DNA of 62,705 bases from Betaproteobacteria bacterium. Lineage in GTDB: Bacteria; Pseudomonadota; Gammaproteobacteria; Burkholderiales; SG8-39. Below, piece after piece: positions 43,533 through 53,144 of the stretch; position 1 is the stretch's first letter; each line of letters opens with the position of its first letter. Under the pieces are notes generated by a model. It worked only from the letters and a program-made list of their open reading frames with translations, was not told where the DNA came from and made no database searches. A program made the translations under genes and the position numbers. Location of the stretch: NCBI GenBank assembly GCA_016195915.1, contig JACPYS010000020.1:1-62705 (forward strand). Direction: 5' to 3'.

Positions 43533-43872
43533 GCGGAGCGGACCCCGTCGTTTTCTCGATACTGGGTACGCCGTCGCGCTGCTTTCGCCGCGCGATCAGT
43601 ACCACGCAGTTGCGAAACGCCGCGGCGTCGATCTCAAGGGCGGTGGTCACAAAGTCGTCACCACCGACGCAATCGTTCTTGAACTCGGCGCCGCGTTGAC
43701 GCGCGTTGCGGACCGAGGCGCCACACCGACGTTTATCGACGGGTTGCGCGCCGACCCGAAAGTCGAAATCGTGGAATTTGGCGTAATATCTTCCAACCAA
43801 GCAGCAGGAGGAAACAACCATGACCGGCGAACCCGGAATATTTCTCGGCGGACGCATCACTATCGATCCTGA
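43474..43872 (+). pseudogene. Truncated VapC-type PIN toxin
   Basis: The PIN N-half is RFLDTGYAVALLSPRDQYHA with the first acidic residue, followed by TTDAIVLELGAALTRVADRG and KVEIVEFG. After about 43780 the frame runs into unrelated residues and ends at 43872, so the C-terminal acidic residues of PIN nucleases are missing. The start is also unclear, as ATG 43474 lies inside the antitoxin gene in another frame. Likely inactive. Confidence 0.6.
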
Positions 43873-44068
43873 CATCTGCAACGGCAAGCCTACTATTCGC
43901 GGCAAGCGGATTGCTGCGCAGACCATTCTTGAGTTCCTTGGCGCGGGAGAAACCACGGAGGAGATCCTCAAGCAGTACCCCAGCCTTGAGCCCGAGGATA
44001 TCAGGGCCTGCCTGCAATTTGCCGCGCTATTGATGAACAACCGCTACGATTTGGCGAAAGTGGCCTGA
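43820..44068 (+). CDS. DUF433-family antitoxin
   Basis: 82 aa. GRITIDPDICNGKPTIRGKR and ETTEEILKQYPSLEPEDIR are standard DUF433 blocks. The family carries an HTH and is usually paired with a DUF5615 PIN-like toxin, which is the next gene (8 bp gap). It begins inside the 3' end of the truncated VapC frame. Confidence 0.85.
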   Translation: MTGEPGIFLGGRITIDPDICNGKPTIRGKRIAAQTILEFLGAGETTEEILKQYPSLEPEDIRACLQFAALLMNNRYDLAKVA

Positions 44069-44076
44069 TCCGGCCG

Positions 44077-44427
44077 ATGCCTGGCGCGATGCAGTTTCTG
44101 ATCGACGCCAACCTGCCGCGTCGATTCGAGCTCTGGCGCGGTCCTGCATTCATCCACGTCGTCGATCTTGACGACACATGGACCGACAGCAAGATCTGGA
44201 GCTATGCCGGCGAGAGAGACATGGTCATCGTTTCGAAGGATGCGGACTTCTCCGACCGCATCATCCTTGCAGAGCCGCCGCCGCGGGTCATTCATGTTCG
44301 CGTCGGCAACATGAAAATACGGGAATTCCATGGGTTTATCGCGCGAACGTGGCCGCAGGCTGCCGCACTGATTGAATCCCACAAGCTGGTAATCATCCAC
44401 CAGCACACAATCGAGTGTGTCGCTTAG
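44077..44427 (+). CDS. DUF5615 PIN-like toxin
   Basis: 116 aa. MQFLIDANLPRRFE carries the first Asp, and DMVIVSKDADFSDRIIL carries Lys-Asp and Asp residues of the PIN-like active site. It pairs with the upstream DUF433 antitoxin. The start is ATG 44077 or ATG 44089. Confidence 0.85.
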   Translation: MPGAMQFLIDANLPRRFELWRGPAFIHVVDLDDTWTDSKIWSYAGERDMVIVSKDADFSDRIILAEPPPRVIHVRVGNMKIREFHGFIARTWPQAAALIESHKLVIIHQHTIECVA

Positions 44428-44520
44428 GCCCCAAGTTCCGCCGATTGATCGACATACCGAGCGCCCGCGCTGCCTTTTCATACGGCTCTGCGCCCGTTTG
44501 CTACCATTCGCCCGCTCCCG

Positions 44521-47500
44521 ATGAAAGTCCTCGAGTACATCGGCCTCGACACCTCGCGCGTCACGGCCAGCTATCGCAAGGTGGCGGAGGCCATCGCGCG
44601 CCGCGACTTCCGCGCCGCACAGGTCAAGAAACTCGCCAATCTCAGCCACGGCAAGTTCTACCGCGCCAAGCTCGATGGCGCCGACCGGCTGCTGTTTTCC
44701 CTGGTCCGCCACGGCGACGAAGTCTGCGCGCTGATGCTCGAAGTGATCGCCCATCACGATTACGACAAATCGCGCTTCCTGCGTGGCGCGGCGATCGATG
44801 AATCGAAAATTGCCGAGATCGACGCGGCGGACGCCGTTAAGGAAGCGCAGCCGTTGCGCTACCTGCATCCGGAGCGCACCGCCATCCACCTGCTCGACAA
44901 GCCGATTTCCTTCGACGACATGCAGGATGCAGTTTTCCGTCTGCCGCCGCCCCTGATCGTGGTGGGCGGCGCCGGCAGCGGCAAGACCGCGCTGACCCTG
45001 GAAAAGCTCAAGCAAACGGACGGCGAGGTGCTCTACGTCACCCACTCCGCGTACCTCGCCCAGAACGCCCGCGATCTTTACTATGCCAACGGCTTCGAGC
45101 GAGGCGCTCAGGAGGCGGTGTTCCTTTCCTACCGTGAGTTCGTAGAATCCATCCGTGTTCCGCCGGGCCGGGAAGCGAATTGGCGCGACTTCGCTGGCTG
45201 GTTCTCCCGCATGCAGCAGGTGTTCAAGGAATTCGACAGCCACCAGGCCTTTGAGGAGATCCGAGGCGTGATCGCCGCCGGCGCCGGCGGAATCCTGGGC
45301 AGGGACGATTACCGGGCGCTCGGCGTGCGTCAGTCGATCTTTCCCGAAAACCAGCGCGACAGGCTCTATGACCTGTTCGAGAAATACCGCGCATGGCTGG
45401 TCGAAGTGAAACTCTACGATCTGAACCTGGTGGCAAAGGAGTGGCAGGCACTTGCCGCGGCGCGTTACGACTTTGTCGTGATCGACGAAGTACAGGACAT
45501 CACGACCATTCAGCTCGCGCTGGTGCTGAAGACCCTGAGGGATCCCGCCCACTTTCTGCTGTGCGGCGATTCAAACCAGATCGTGCACCCCAATTTCTTC
45601 TCCTGGAGCCAGGTGAAGAGCCTGTTCTGGCGCGATCCGAAGCTGGCCGAACGGCAGGAGCTGCGGGTGCTCACCGCCAATTTCCGCAACGGGCTGGAAG
45701 CGACGCGCGTTGCCAACCAGCTGCTGAAGATCAAGCAGCGGCGCTTCGGCTCCATCGATCGGGAGAGCAACTTCCTCGTGCAGGCGGTCGGAGGCGAAAA
45801 CGGGCAGGTGTCGCTGATGCCGGACAAGGACACCGCCAAACGCGAGCTGGACCAGAAGATTCGCCAGTCCACGCAGTTCGCCGTACTGGTCATGCGCGAC
45901 GAGGACAAGGCCGGGGCAAGAAAACACTTTGCAACGCCTTTGCTGTTTTCGATCCACGAAGCCAAGGGGCTGGAGTACGAGAACATCGTCCTCTACCGAT
46001 TTGTCTCCGATCACCGGGCCGAGTTCGCCGACATCGTAGAAGGCGTCGGCAAGGACGATCTCGCCATCGACGCACTGGACTACCGGCGCGCAAAGGACAA
46101 GAGCGACAAGTCGCTGGAGATCTACAAATTCTTCATCAACGCCCTCTACGTCGCATTGACGCGCGCCATCAAGAACCTGTACGTCATCGAATCCGATACC
46201 GCACATCCGCTGTTTGCGCTGCTCGACATGGCCGTCGGCGAAGTCAAGGTGGACGCGAAGCAATCGACCCTTGAAGACTGGCAGAAGGAAGCGCGCAAGC
46301 TCGAACTGCAGGGCAAACAGGAGCAGGCGGACGCGATCCGGCGCACCATCCTCAAGCACACGCCGGTCCCCTGGCCGGTGTTCGGCGAGACGAAGATCAA
46401 TCAACTCCTGCTGAAAGTGTTCCGCGAACAGGCACCGGGCGGCAAGATGAAACAGCAGCTCTACGATTACGCCACCTGTTTCGATGAACCGATGCTGGCG
46501 GCATGGCTCGCGCAGGAGGCGAAGTTCGACGCGGCGAAAAGCTTCGCGCAGCAACGCCCCACCCTGGCGCGCAAATCCTATGTCCCCTACTTCGCCCACC
46601 ACTTCAAGGACATCCTGCGACAGTGCGATCAGCATGGCATCGAGCACCGCCTCATGATGAACCAGACGCCGCTGATGGCGGCAGCGGCGGCAGGCAACGT
46701 GCCGCTGACGGAAGTCCTGATCGAGCGCGGCGCGGATCGGGATGCCGTGGACCATTACGGCTGCAATGCCCTGCACTGGGCGATGCGCGAAGCCTTCCGC
46801 GTCCCGAAATTCGCCGCCGGCCCGTTTGCCGCGCTCTACGAACTGCTCGCCCCGGCGAGCATCGACGTGAATACCGGCGAGCGGCTGGTACGCATCGACC
46901 GGCACCTGTCGGAATACTTCCTGTTCCAGACGCTGTGGACGCTGTTCAAGTCGCGCTTCACCCACCCGCAGCGCCGCTCCCATGGCGCATTTGAAACGCG
47001 GGCGGTTCTGGAGGCCTGGCAGCACCTTCCCGCCAATGTGGTGCGCGCCGAGCGCAACAAACGCCAGCATCTGTCGAGCGTGCTCTCGCGCAACGAAGTC
47101 GAACGCGACTATGCCTACAACCGGGCGCTGTTCATGCGCGTCTCCCAGGGCTGGTATCAGTTCAATACGAAGCTCCTGGTGCGCCGCCGGCAGGGCGATG
47201 AGGAACTGTGGACACCGATCTATGCGGCGCTCAATCTGCCGCTGATCAACGAGTTTGCGTACGAGGATGGCTGGGAGAGCGTCGGGGACCGCATCGCCGA
47301 GTACCTGACCCTGGCGGGACTGCCCGAGCGCACGACTCCGATTGCCGCCGAACGTGCTCTCGCGCGCGAGGACGCTTTGGCCCGCGAACGGGAAAAGCGT
47401 GAGATGGAACAGCGCGCCGCACTGGAGCGGCTGCGCAACGAGCAGGCCGCAACCCCGCAACGTCAGCCGCCGGAAGAGCCGAAATGGGGCACGCCGGAGG

Positions 47501-47559
47501 CCAGGCAGTTGGAAATCGAGCGGATCCGGCGGGAAATCGAGGAGAGGAAGAAGGGCTGA
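44521..47559 (+). CDS. SF1 (UvrD-like) helicase with RelE-like N-terminus and ankyrin-like C-terminal part
   Basis: 1012 aa. Residues 1-90 (HGKFYRAKLDGADRLLFSLV to VIAHHDYDKSRFLRG) resemble a RelE/ParE-type toxin fold. The helicase motifs follow: Walker A VGGAGSGKTALTL (near 149), DEVQDIT (near 322), LLCGDSNQIVHPN, LTANFRN, IHEAKGLEYENIVLY (near 477) and VALTRAIKNLYVIE (near 543). An ankyrin-like stretch is NQTPLMAAAAAGNVPLTEVL to DHYGCNALHWAM (near 713-760). The end is a charged coiled coil. It sits alone inside a toxin-antitoxin-rich island. Function unknown; a defence or stress-linked nucleic acid enzyme is a guess. The RelE call is by eye only. Confidence 0.8.
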   Translation: MKVLEYIGLDTSRVTASYRKVAEAIARRDFRAAQVKKLANLSHGKFYRAKLDGADRLLFSLVRHGDEVCALMLEVIAHHDYDKSRFLRGAAIDESKIAEIDAADAVKEAQPLRYLHPERTAIHLLDKPISFDDMQDAVFRLPPPLIVVGGAGSGKTALTLEKLKQTDGEVLYVTHSAYLAQNARDLYYANGFERGAQEAVFLSYREFVESIRVPPGREANWRDFAGWFSRMQQVFKEFDSHQAFEEIRGVIAAGAGGILGRDDYRALGVRQSIFPENQRDRLYDLFEKYRAWLVEVKLYDLNLVAKEWQALAAARYDFVVIDEVQDITTIQLALVLKTLRDPAHFLLCGDSNQIVHPNFFSWSQVKSLFWRDPKLAERQELRVLTANFRNGLEATRVANQLLKIKQRRFGSIDRESNFLVQAVGGENGQVSLMPDKDTAKRELDQKIRQSTQFAVLVMRDEDKAGARKHFATPLLFSIHEAKGLEYENIVLYRFVSDHRAEFADIVEGVGKDDLAIDALDYRRAKDKSDKSLEIYKFFINALYVALTRAIKNLYVIESDTAHPLFALLDMAVGEVKVDAKQSTLEDWQKEARKLELQGKQEQADAIRRTILKHTPVPWPVFGETKINQLLLKVFREQAPGGKMKQQLYDYATCFDEPMLAAWLAQEAKFDAAKSFAQQRPTLARKSYVPYFAHHFKDILRQCDQHGIEHRLMMNQTPLMAAAAAGNVPLTEVLIERGADRDAVDHYGCNALHWAMREAFRVPKFAAGPFAALYELLAPASIDVNTGERLVRIDRHLSEYFLFQTLWTLFKSRFTHPQRRSHGAFETRAVLEAWQHLPANVVRAERNKRQHLSSVLSRNEVERDYAYNRALFMRVSQGWYQFNTKLLVRRRQGDEELWTPIYAALNLPLINEFAYEDGWESVGDRIAEYLTLAGLPERTTPIAAERALAREDALAREREKREMEQRAALERLRNEQAATPQRQPPEEPKWGTPEARQLEIERIRREIEERKKG

Positions 47560-47599
47560 GGGAGGAACCGCCGTGCCGTTTCGCGACCGCTATCCGATC

Positions 47600-47810
47600 G
47601 ATCGTTCAGCGCTTTGAACAACGTACCGCCGCTCGGGTCATTCATCGCGTAGAGGTCGTCGCTCACGTTGTAGTACAAGGCGAAGCGCGGCCCCATCCGC
47701 GACACCGGGAGGTAGCGGACCGGGTCATCGAGGCCTGCGACGCACCGGTCGAGTTCCCGAATCTGCGCCGGTGTCAGGGCCAGTCTCCCGGTTCGTCCCG
47801 TTCCATGCGG
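47600..47810 (-). other. Non-coding gap with a possible gene remnant
   Basis: The region 47560-47954 (395 bp) has no confident gene. On the minus strand LALTPAQIRELDRCVAGLDD, PVRYLPVSRMGPRFALYYNV and SDDLYAMNDPSGGTLFKALN read as a plausible, truncated protein fragment with no clear start or end. The rest shows nothing. Confidence 0.35.
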
Positions 47811-47954
47811 CGGCCGGGGCCGCCCCGCCGACTCTTCGGGTCGGCGGTCCGGGATGCTGGGCCGCGTTGCTGTTTCGAAACACGGGATTCCTTCGTCATC
47901 TGTGAAGCCCCCTTCCGTCGGCCCATCGTTCGCAGTCCGACGCTCGGTTCGACC

Positions 47955-48371
47955 TTACTCAAGCAACAGGTTGCGGAAGGGATGCTGGTTTTTCCAACGG
48001 TAGGCGTGAAAATCGCGCTCATCCGTGCTGACGATGCGTCCCTCGCCGTTCTCCTCCGCCAGCAGCACAAGCGATGCATCCGCCAGGTCCATCGGCAAAT
48101 CCGCGTACTGGCGCATCAAGGCAGTGAGCCCGGGCAGATGATCGGCTCTCATGACAAAAACGCCCACGCCCTGTGTCCCCAGGGTTTCCACCCAGCCGAG
48201 TGTTTTCGCTACCCCGATTCGGCTGAACATCAGATGCACGCACTCCACCAGCACTGGATACGTTGTCATCAGCGGCTCGCGATTGCGCCGAAACATTTCA
48301 CGGCAGCGCGCGTGGTAGGTATCGCCGCGATCCGCCAAGGCCAGCCATGCGCCCGTATCCACCAGAATCAT
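47955..48371 (-). CDS. VapC-type PIN ribonuclease toxin
   Basis: 138 aa. MILVDTGAWLALADRGD carries the first Asp, ECVHLMFSRIG the Glu, DLADASLVLLAEE the third Asp and RIVSTDERDFHAYRW the last acidic group, so the PIN active site looks complete. It overlaps the antitoxin by 4 bp (48368-48371). Confidence 0.88.
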   Translation of the reverse strand: MILVDTGAWLALADRGDTYHARCREMFRRNREPLMTTYPVLVECVHLMFSRIGVAKTLGWVETLGTQGVGVFVMRADHLPGLTALMRQYADLPMDLADASLVLLAEENGEGRIVSTDERDFHAYRWKNQHPFRNLLLE

Positions 48372-48643
48372 GGTTGGGCCACGTACTTGCTCGAGAAATC
48401 GAGCCGATTCTTGTACGTGGTGCCAAGCTGCTCATCGGTTTCGATACAGCCGACGAACCCCACCGACTCCAGCGCCTGAAAGAAGGCGGAATCTCCCGCG
48501 TCCTGTGCGGCGGCAACGTCCACAGGCGCGGCCGGCAGGCCATGGCGCTGCTTTACAAAACGCACGAAATCCAGCACCTCGGCCCGCAGATTGGGCGGCA
48601 GCGCCGCAATTTCCGATTGAATGTCGCTCAGTGTGCTCATCAC
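48368..48643 (-). CDS. DUF2281-type antitoxin
   Basis: 91 aa. SDIQSEIAALPPNLRAEVLD and FVRFVKQRHG are the DUF2281 pattern, an antitoxin that precedes VapC genes. Start may be ATG 48640. It forms an operon with the following PIN toxin. Confidence 0.75.
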   Translation of the reverse strand: MMSTLSDIQSEIAALPPNLRAEVLDFVRFVKQRHGLPAAPVDVAAAQDAGDSAFFQALESVGFVGCIETDEQLGTTYKNRLDFSSKYVAQP

Positions 48644-48652
48644 GCACTCCTT

Positions 48653-49440
48653 TCAAATTGTCAGGCAAAGCGTATCCTCGCGGACCTGTATGCGCGCGTC
48701 AATACGGTAAAAGTACCCGTCCAAATTCCGGCATCGTCGCGATGAGCCGCTGCATCGGCAGACCTCGTCTCGGCTCAGCTCCGCCTCGATCTGCTCGACG
48801 GTTGGCAGGCTGGTCTGGAGTTCTTCGGGCAGGGCATGGGTGAGCCGCGTGTCCGATTCGGCCACGCTGATGGGTTTGGTGTTGCCACCGAGGGCGTACT
48901 CGACCAGCACGCGGTTCTGCTCGCGCACCAACAGCAGTCCCAGGTCGGTTTGTCGTCGGGGTGGCAGAGCAGCCGGTCAACCGCGGTCACGTACATGCCG
49001 AGTTGCGCGCCGTCGCCGGGCTGAAATTTGCGGGCCTTGAGCTCGATCATGGATTGAATCTTCTGGTGGACCGTCCGTGTATTCCAATTCTCCATGCGGC
49101 ACATCTCGGCGTAGAAATCGCGCTTCAGCGGATCGTCAATCGGGATGAGACGAAGAAAGTGCGTCCAGCCCAATTGTCGTAGCAGTGATACGACAATCTC
49201 TCGATCCGGGAACGCCTCGGCGAACTGGATCATGCGGTGCAGGTTTTTCTCACCGAAACCGCGCCCGAACTCGCCCTCCAATTGTGTCTCCAGAGCGGAG
49301 ACAATTCGCTCGCCATACTCCACCCGCTTCTCCCGCAAAACCTCACGCCGGATTCGCTGACCCAAGTTCCAGTAGAGCACGGTCAGGCCCGAATTCACGG
49401 CCGCTTTCCAAAACTCGCGGAGCTTCGACCACGCGCGCAC
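48653..49440 (-). pseudogene. YhcG/DUF1016-family nuclease, degenerate
   Basis: The N-terminal DUF1016 region is clear (VLYWNLGQRIRREVLREKRV, GFGEKNLHRMIQFAEAFPD). It jumps from TRTVHQKIQSM straight to ELKARKFQPGDGAQ. This skips the central PDDEXK nuclease core, then frameshifts near 48940 into VREQNRVLVEYALGGNTKPI. The extreme N-terminus also looks replaced. Hence internal deletion plus frameshift; non-functional as a nuclease. Confidence 0.75.
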
Positions 49441-49497
49441 GCCAGAAATCGGGCGCTAGCCCGAGAGCCTTGCTACCCACCGCAGAGCGCTATTTCC

Positions 49498-50463
49498 CTA
49501 CTTCGGCGCCGCAATCGGGCCAAACAGCTTTTCCAGTGCCAAGCCGATCGCAAGCAGTTTGCGATCGCTCCCTCGTGGGCCGTCGAGCGCGAATCCGACC
49601 GGCAGCCCGCTCCTGGTCATGCCGATCGGCACCGACAGCCCCGGAACTCCGGCGTTGCTACCCGGATCGGTATTGCGGATGAAGGTCGGAAAGGTCGGCA
49701 CCTTCTTGCCCTCGAGCAGGGTTTCCTGGTCGTCGCCGATCGGCGCCGCCGGGAGGGGCACCGTCGGAAACGCCATTGCAGCGACCTTCTGCTGCGCGAA
49801 ATAATCCGCGTAGGTCTTGATCAGCGCCGGGCGATGCACTTTCATCGCCTCCTCGTAGACCTTCTTCGGTATCGTCGGCGGCTCGCCCTTGACCAATGCA
49901 CCGAACAGTCCTTTCACGTCCGGGCTGGCGATCGTGTCCGCAAAGCCCTTCAGATCCAGCTTGATGCCGAACTTCTTCGCGTAGGCCGGCAGGTCAACCG
50001 TCACTTCGTAGGGCGCGATCGGAAAGCTCAGCTTGTTGTTCAGATCCATCAGACCCGGGATGTCGGCCTCGACCAACTCGACGCCGGCGGCCTTGAGCTT
50101 GGCGAGCGCATCGGCCATCAGACGCGCAGTTTCCGTTTCAACTCCGTCATTGAGCGACTTGGGTACTCCGATGCGCAGGCCCTTGAGCTGCGCCGGAATC
50201 AGCGCATCCTTCGCGCCGGTGATCACCGTGTCGAGCAAAGCAAGGTCTGCGACGGAGCGCGCCATCGGCCCCGCGGTGTCGCGGGCGTGCGCGATCGGCG
50301 TGACGGCCGTGTCCGAACCCAGGCCTGCGGGCGCCATGCGCGCGGCGATTGCAGCGCCGTTGCCGCCGGAGTAGCGGCCAGCGATGCGTTTCGGGTCGTA
50401 GGGGTTGCCGACCGCGCCGAACGCAGCATTGTTGCCGGTGATGCCCAAGGCGAGCTCGTGCAT
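49498..50463 (-). pseudogene. Amidase-signature protein, N-truncated with internal deletion
   Basis: 321 aa. It begins at MHELALGITGNNAAFGAV, so about the first 150 residues with the catalytic Lys are missing. The usual GGSSGG site is GRYSGGN (49.9-50.4 kb region). The frame passes from LGSDT directly to VTPIAHARDTAG, so the segment that normally carries the nucleophile Ser is absent. The C-terminal half (PGLSVPIGMTRSGLPVGFAL) is well preserved. Non-functional as an amidase. Confidence 0.7.
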
Positions 50464-50534
50464 CGATGATCGGCCCCGATATCCCGCCGCAGGGGGCCGC
50501 AGGATTTCGCTGACCCCGATCCCGCGCTGACGGT

Positions 50535-51332
50535 CTACTTGTCTCCGGAGGAAATCCGCCTCCGTACAGGCCGCGCAAGCGCCTCGAGCGCGACGAAGTC
50601 TCCGGCAATCGCGTCAGGACGAATCTCGCCCGGAAAAATGCGCACCAGGTAGGCCGGTTCCCATTTCGCGCCGTTGTAGTAAATCGCGGTCACGCCCGCC
50701 TGTTTTGCAGCGACCGTGTCTGTCGTGCTGTCGCCCACGAACCAGACATCCGCGCCGGGCACGATGCGCAGTTCGTCGAGCGCCCGCTGAACCATGTCCG
50801 GCGCCGGCTTGCGCCGGCGGACGTCGTCGCCGCACACCACGACGTCGAACAGCCCTTCCCAGCCGGTACCATCGACCCGCGCCAGCTCGCGCGCGAACAG
50901 TGCCCGCCTGCGGTTGGTCAGCATGCCGGTCCTGAGTCCGGCGGAGCGCAGCCTGCCGAGCATTGCGGGCACGCCGGGTTCGAAAGGATGCACCTCGGCG
51001 AAGTGGCGCATGTAGCACCGGTCAAAGGCCTCGTGCGCAACGTGCTTGGCATCCTCGTCGCCGCCGAACAGGATCTCGAAAATCTCGGTGCGCGAGATGC
51101 GGCGCTCGTCCTTGAGTTGCTGCGGCAGACCGCGACTCCGGCGCACCTGCTCGATAAGCGTCTCGTGTTCCGGCACCCGCCCGCTGCCGGGCGGCACGAT
51201 TCGTTCCACGAGCCCGAGCTCACCGAGCAGCGGCAGCATGTCCTCCACCGCGCGATACATGGCCTCGAAGGTATCGGCGAGCGTGCCGTGCCAGTCGAAA
51301 AGGATGGCGCGCGGCGTGGTGAGACGGGGCAT
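50535..51332 (-). CDS. HAD-superfamily phosphatase-like protein
   Basis: 265 aa. Motif I is ILFDWHGTLADT (nucleophile Asp13; the usual second Asp is His15), motif II MLTNRRR, motif III RRRKPAPDM and motif IV WFVGDSTTDTVAAK. Phosphonatase-type HADs also vary at the second Asp. A small cap domain is present. Substrate unknown. Confidence 0.82.
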   Translation of the reverse strand: MPRLTTPRAILFDWHGTLADTFEAMYRAVEDMLPLLGELGLVERIVPPGSGRVPEHETLIEQVRRSRGLPQQLKDERRISRTEIFEILFGGDEDAKHVAHEAFDRCYMRHFAEVHPFEPGVPAMLGRLRSAGLRTGMLTNRRRALFARELARVDGTGWEGLFDVVVCGDDVRRRKPAPDMVQRALDELRIVPGADVWFVGDSTTDTVAAKQAGVTAIYYNGAKWEPAYLVRIFPGEIRPDAIAGDFVALEALARPVRRRISSGDK

Positions 51333-51340
51333 GCGCGAAA

Positions 51341-51853
51341 CTAGGCCTTGAGCGTCGGCCCCTGCGCGGCCTCAAACCGTCGCCGTATCGCCTCGACACG
51401 CGCGCGGTTCACGCCGTAGTCGCGCCGGCCGAGCCGCGAGGCGGAGCGAACGTGGATCACGCCTTCCTTCTCCGCGACGGCAAACTCGACGTCGTCCACA
51501 TAGCCCATCAATTTGCTGCGGAACTCGGCATGGAGATACTCGCCATCATGGCGAACGATGCGCGTGCGATCCATCGCATCGAGCACCTTGCGCAGCGCCG
51601 CGAGCGCCTCCGCGCCGTTGCCGCGGAACCTGAGCGGCGCAATGTAATGTTCGGCGTCGTCCTTCGGCGCCTGGCTGGAGACGTTGTTGGGCGTGCGCCC
51701 GGGCGGCGCGAGCCTGCCGTCGTGCACGCCGAGGTTCGAAGCCGGCTTGCCGGAAAACACGGTATCTCCCTGCGTGAAGGCGGTGTGCAGCGCGATTCCC
51801 GCGGCGAAACCGGCGACGAGCAGCGCAACCATCACCAGCGAGCGTTTGAGCAT
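51341..51853 (-). CDS. DUF1499-family exported protein
   Basis: 170 aa from ATG 51853. The signal anchor is RSLVMVALLVAGFAAGIAL. VSSQAPKDDAEHYIAPL and VDDVEFAVAEKEGVIHVRSA with SRLGRRDYGVNRARVE are the DUF1499 core. Periplasmic or membrane-anchored; function unknown. Confidence 0.75.
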   Translation of the reverse strand: MLKRSLVMVALLVAGFAAGIALHTAFTQGDTVFSGKPASNLGVHDGRLAPPGRTPNNVSSQAPKDDAEHYIAPLRFRGNGAEALAALRKVLDAMDRTRIVRHDGEYLHAEFRSKLMGYVDDVEFAVAEKEGVIHVRSASRLGRRDYGVNRARVEAIRRRFEAAQGPTLKA

Positions 51854-51930
51854 CGGGCTTTCTTTCGTGGGCCGCGCGGCGATGTTAACATCGACTGAAC
51901 ATCGCATTTCCGGCCAACGGGAGGACTGCC

Positions 51931-52272
51931 ATGCTGACCATCTCCGCGCAACAGCTCGCCGAACTGCTCTCGGGCATCGCCCGCGCGCAGGCGGCAATCA
52001 TCAACGGGATCGAAAGCGCCCATCCCGGCACGCGCAGCAGCCATGTCATTCCCGCGCTGAATAACGTCGCGCACATTCGCGATCACCCGAATCCGACGCT
52101 CACCGACCTGCCGGTGCGCGTGGTACTCGCCTACATGGGGCGCGTCAGCCCGGACATGGCGGCGCTGCAGCGCGACCTCGAGCGCCTGTTCGGCGCGCCC
52201 GCACCCGCAGCCGCGGCAGGTGCGCCGGACGCACTCGACTTCAGCGCGAAGCCGGCGGGTGGCGGAAGCTAG
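51931..52272 (+). CDS. Hypothetical protein
   Basis: 113 aa. The N-terminus MLTISAQQLAELLSGIAR has a helical look. The C-terminus is Ala/Pro-rich (FGAPAPAAAAGAPDALDF). GGGAGG lies upstream. No family is recognised; a small soluble protein is likely. Confidence 0.55.
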   Translation: MLTISAQQLAELLSGIARAQAAIINGIESAHPGTRSSHVIPALNNVAHIRDHPNPTLTDLPVRVVLAYMGRVSPDMAALQRDLERLFGAPAPAAAAGAPDALDFSAKPAGGGS

Positions 52273-52275
52273 CGG

Positions 52276-53082
52276 CTAGAAATCGGGCGGCGGCGGGAAG
52301 CTGGGTTTGCGTTTTTCGCGGTGTGAAGCGATTCCCTCGAGCACCTCCGGACCGGTGAAGCCCATGAACTCAAGCGCGAGCGAGGTATCGAACGACGGCC
52401 CCGCCATCCGCATCCAGTTGTTGAGGCTGTATTTGGTCCAGCGCAGCGCCGTCTGGGCGCCGGCATTGAGTTTCCTTGCGACCTCCAGCGCCTTCGCCTG
52501 AAGTTCGGACTCTTCGCAGCACATCGAGATCAGCCCGATCCGCTCGGCCTCTTCGCCCGAGACCTGCTCGCACAGGAGCAGGTAGTACTTGGCCTTCGCC
52601 ATCCCGCACAGCAGAGGCCAGACGATCGCGGCGTGGTCGCCCGCCGCAACGCCGAGGCGCGTATGGCCGTCGATGATGCGCGCGTTCCTGGCTGCGATCG
52701 ATATGTCCGACAGCAGCCCCGCCACCAGCCCTGCGCCCACCGCAGGGCCGTGCATCGCCGACACCACCATCTTCGAGCAATTGATGAGGTTGTAGACCAG
52801 GTCGCGCGCCTCGCGCCATACCCGCGCGCGCACGTTGAAATCCCTGGTGACCTGCTCGACCATATTCAAATCGCCGCCCGCCGAGAAGCCGCGGCCCGCC
52901 CCGCGCAGGATCGCGACGCGCGTTTCCGGATCGCGGTCCACGTCGAGCCAGATGGACGCGAGTTCGGCGTGCAGCCGCTCCGTGGCGGTAGAGAGCTTCG
53001 CGCCCTCCTCCCCCATCACGATCTCGAGGATGCCGGGCTCGAGCCGGCGGATTTTCAGGTCCTCGTATTGCGAGTAATCCAT
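52276..53082 (-). CDS. Enoyl-CoA hydratase/isomerase-family protein
   Basis: 268 aa crotonase from ATG 53082 (MDYSQYEDL), with GGGAGG upstream. The oxyanion block is [17 protein letters not shown] and [19 protein letters not shown]. The first catalytic Glu position reads [16 protein letters not shown] with no clear Glu, so classical hydratase activity is not certain. Substrate unknown. Confidence 0.8.
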   Translation of the reverse strand: MDYSQYEDLKIRRLEPGILEIVMGEEGAKLSTATERLHAELASIWLDVDRDPETRVAILRGAGRGFSAGGDLNMVEQVTRDFNVRARVWREARDLVYNLINCSKMVVSAMHGPAVGAGLVAGLLSDISIAARNARIIDGHTRLGVAAGDHAAIVWPLLCGMAKAKYYLLLCEQVSGEEAERIGLISMCCEESELQAKALEVARKLNAGAQTALRWTKYSLNNWMRMAGPSFDTSLALEFMGFTGPEVLEGIASHREKRKPSFPPPPDF

Positions 53083-53144
53083 GTGCACCTCCCAACGGCG
53101 ATTTTACCCTTGCCGCGCACGCCGGAATCCGAAACAATCGCCGC

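Noticed and set aside
43528-43534. GTTAGGC as an attC R' box
   Set aside because: No partner R'' box or stem within 150 bp; it is the antitoxin stop region.
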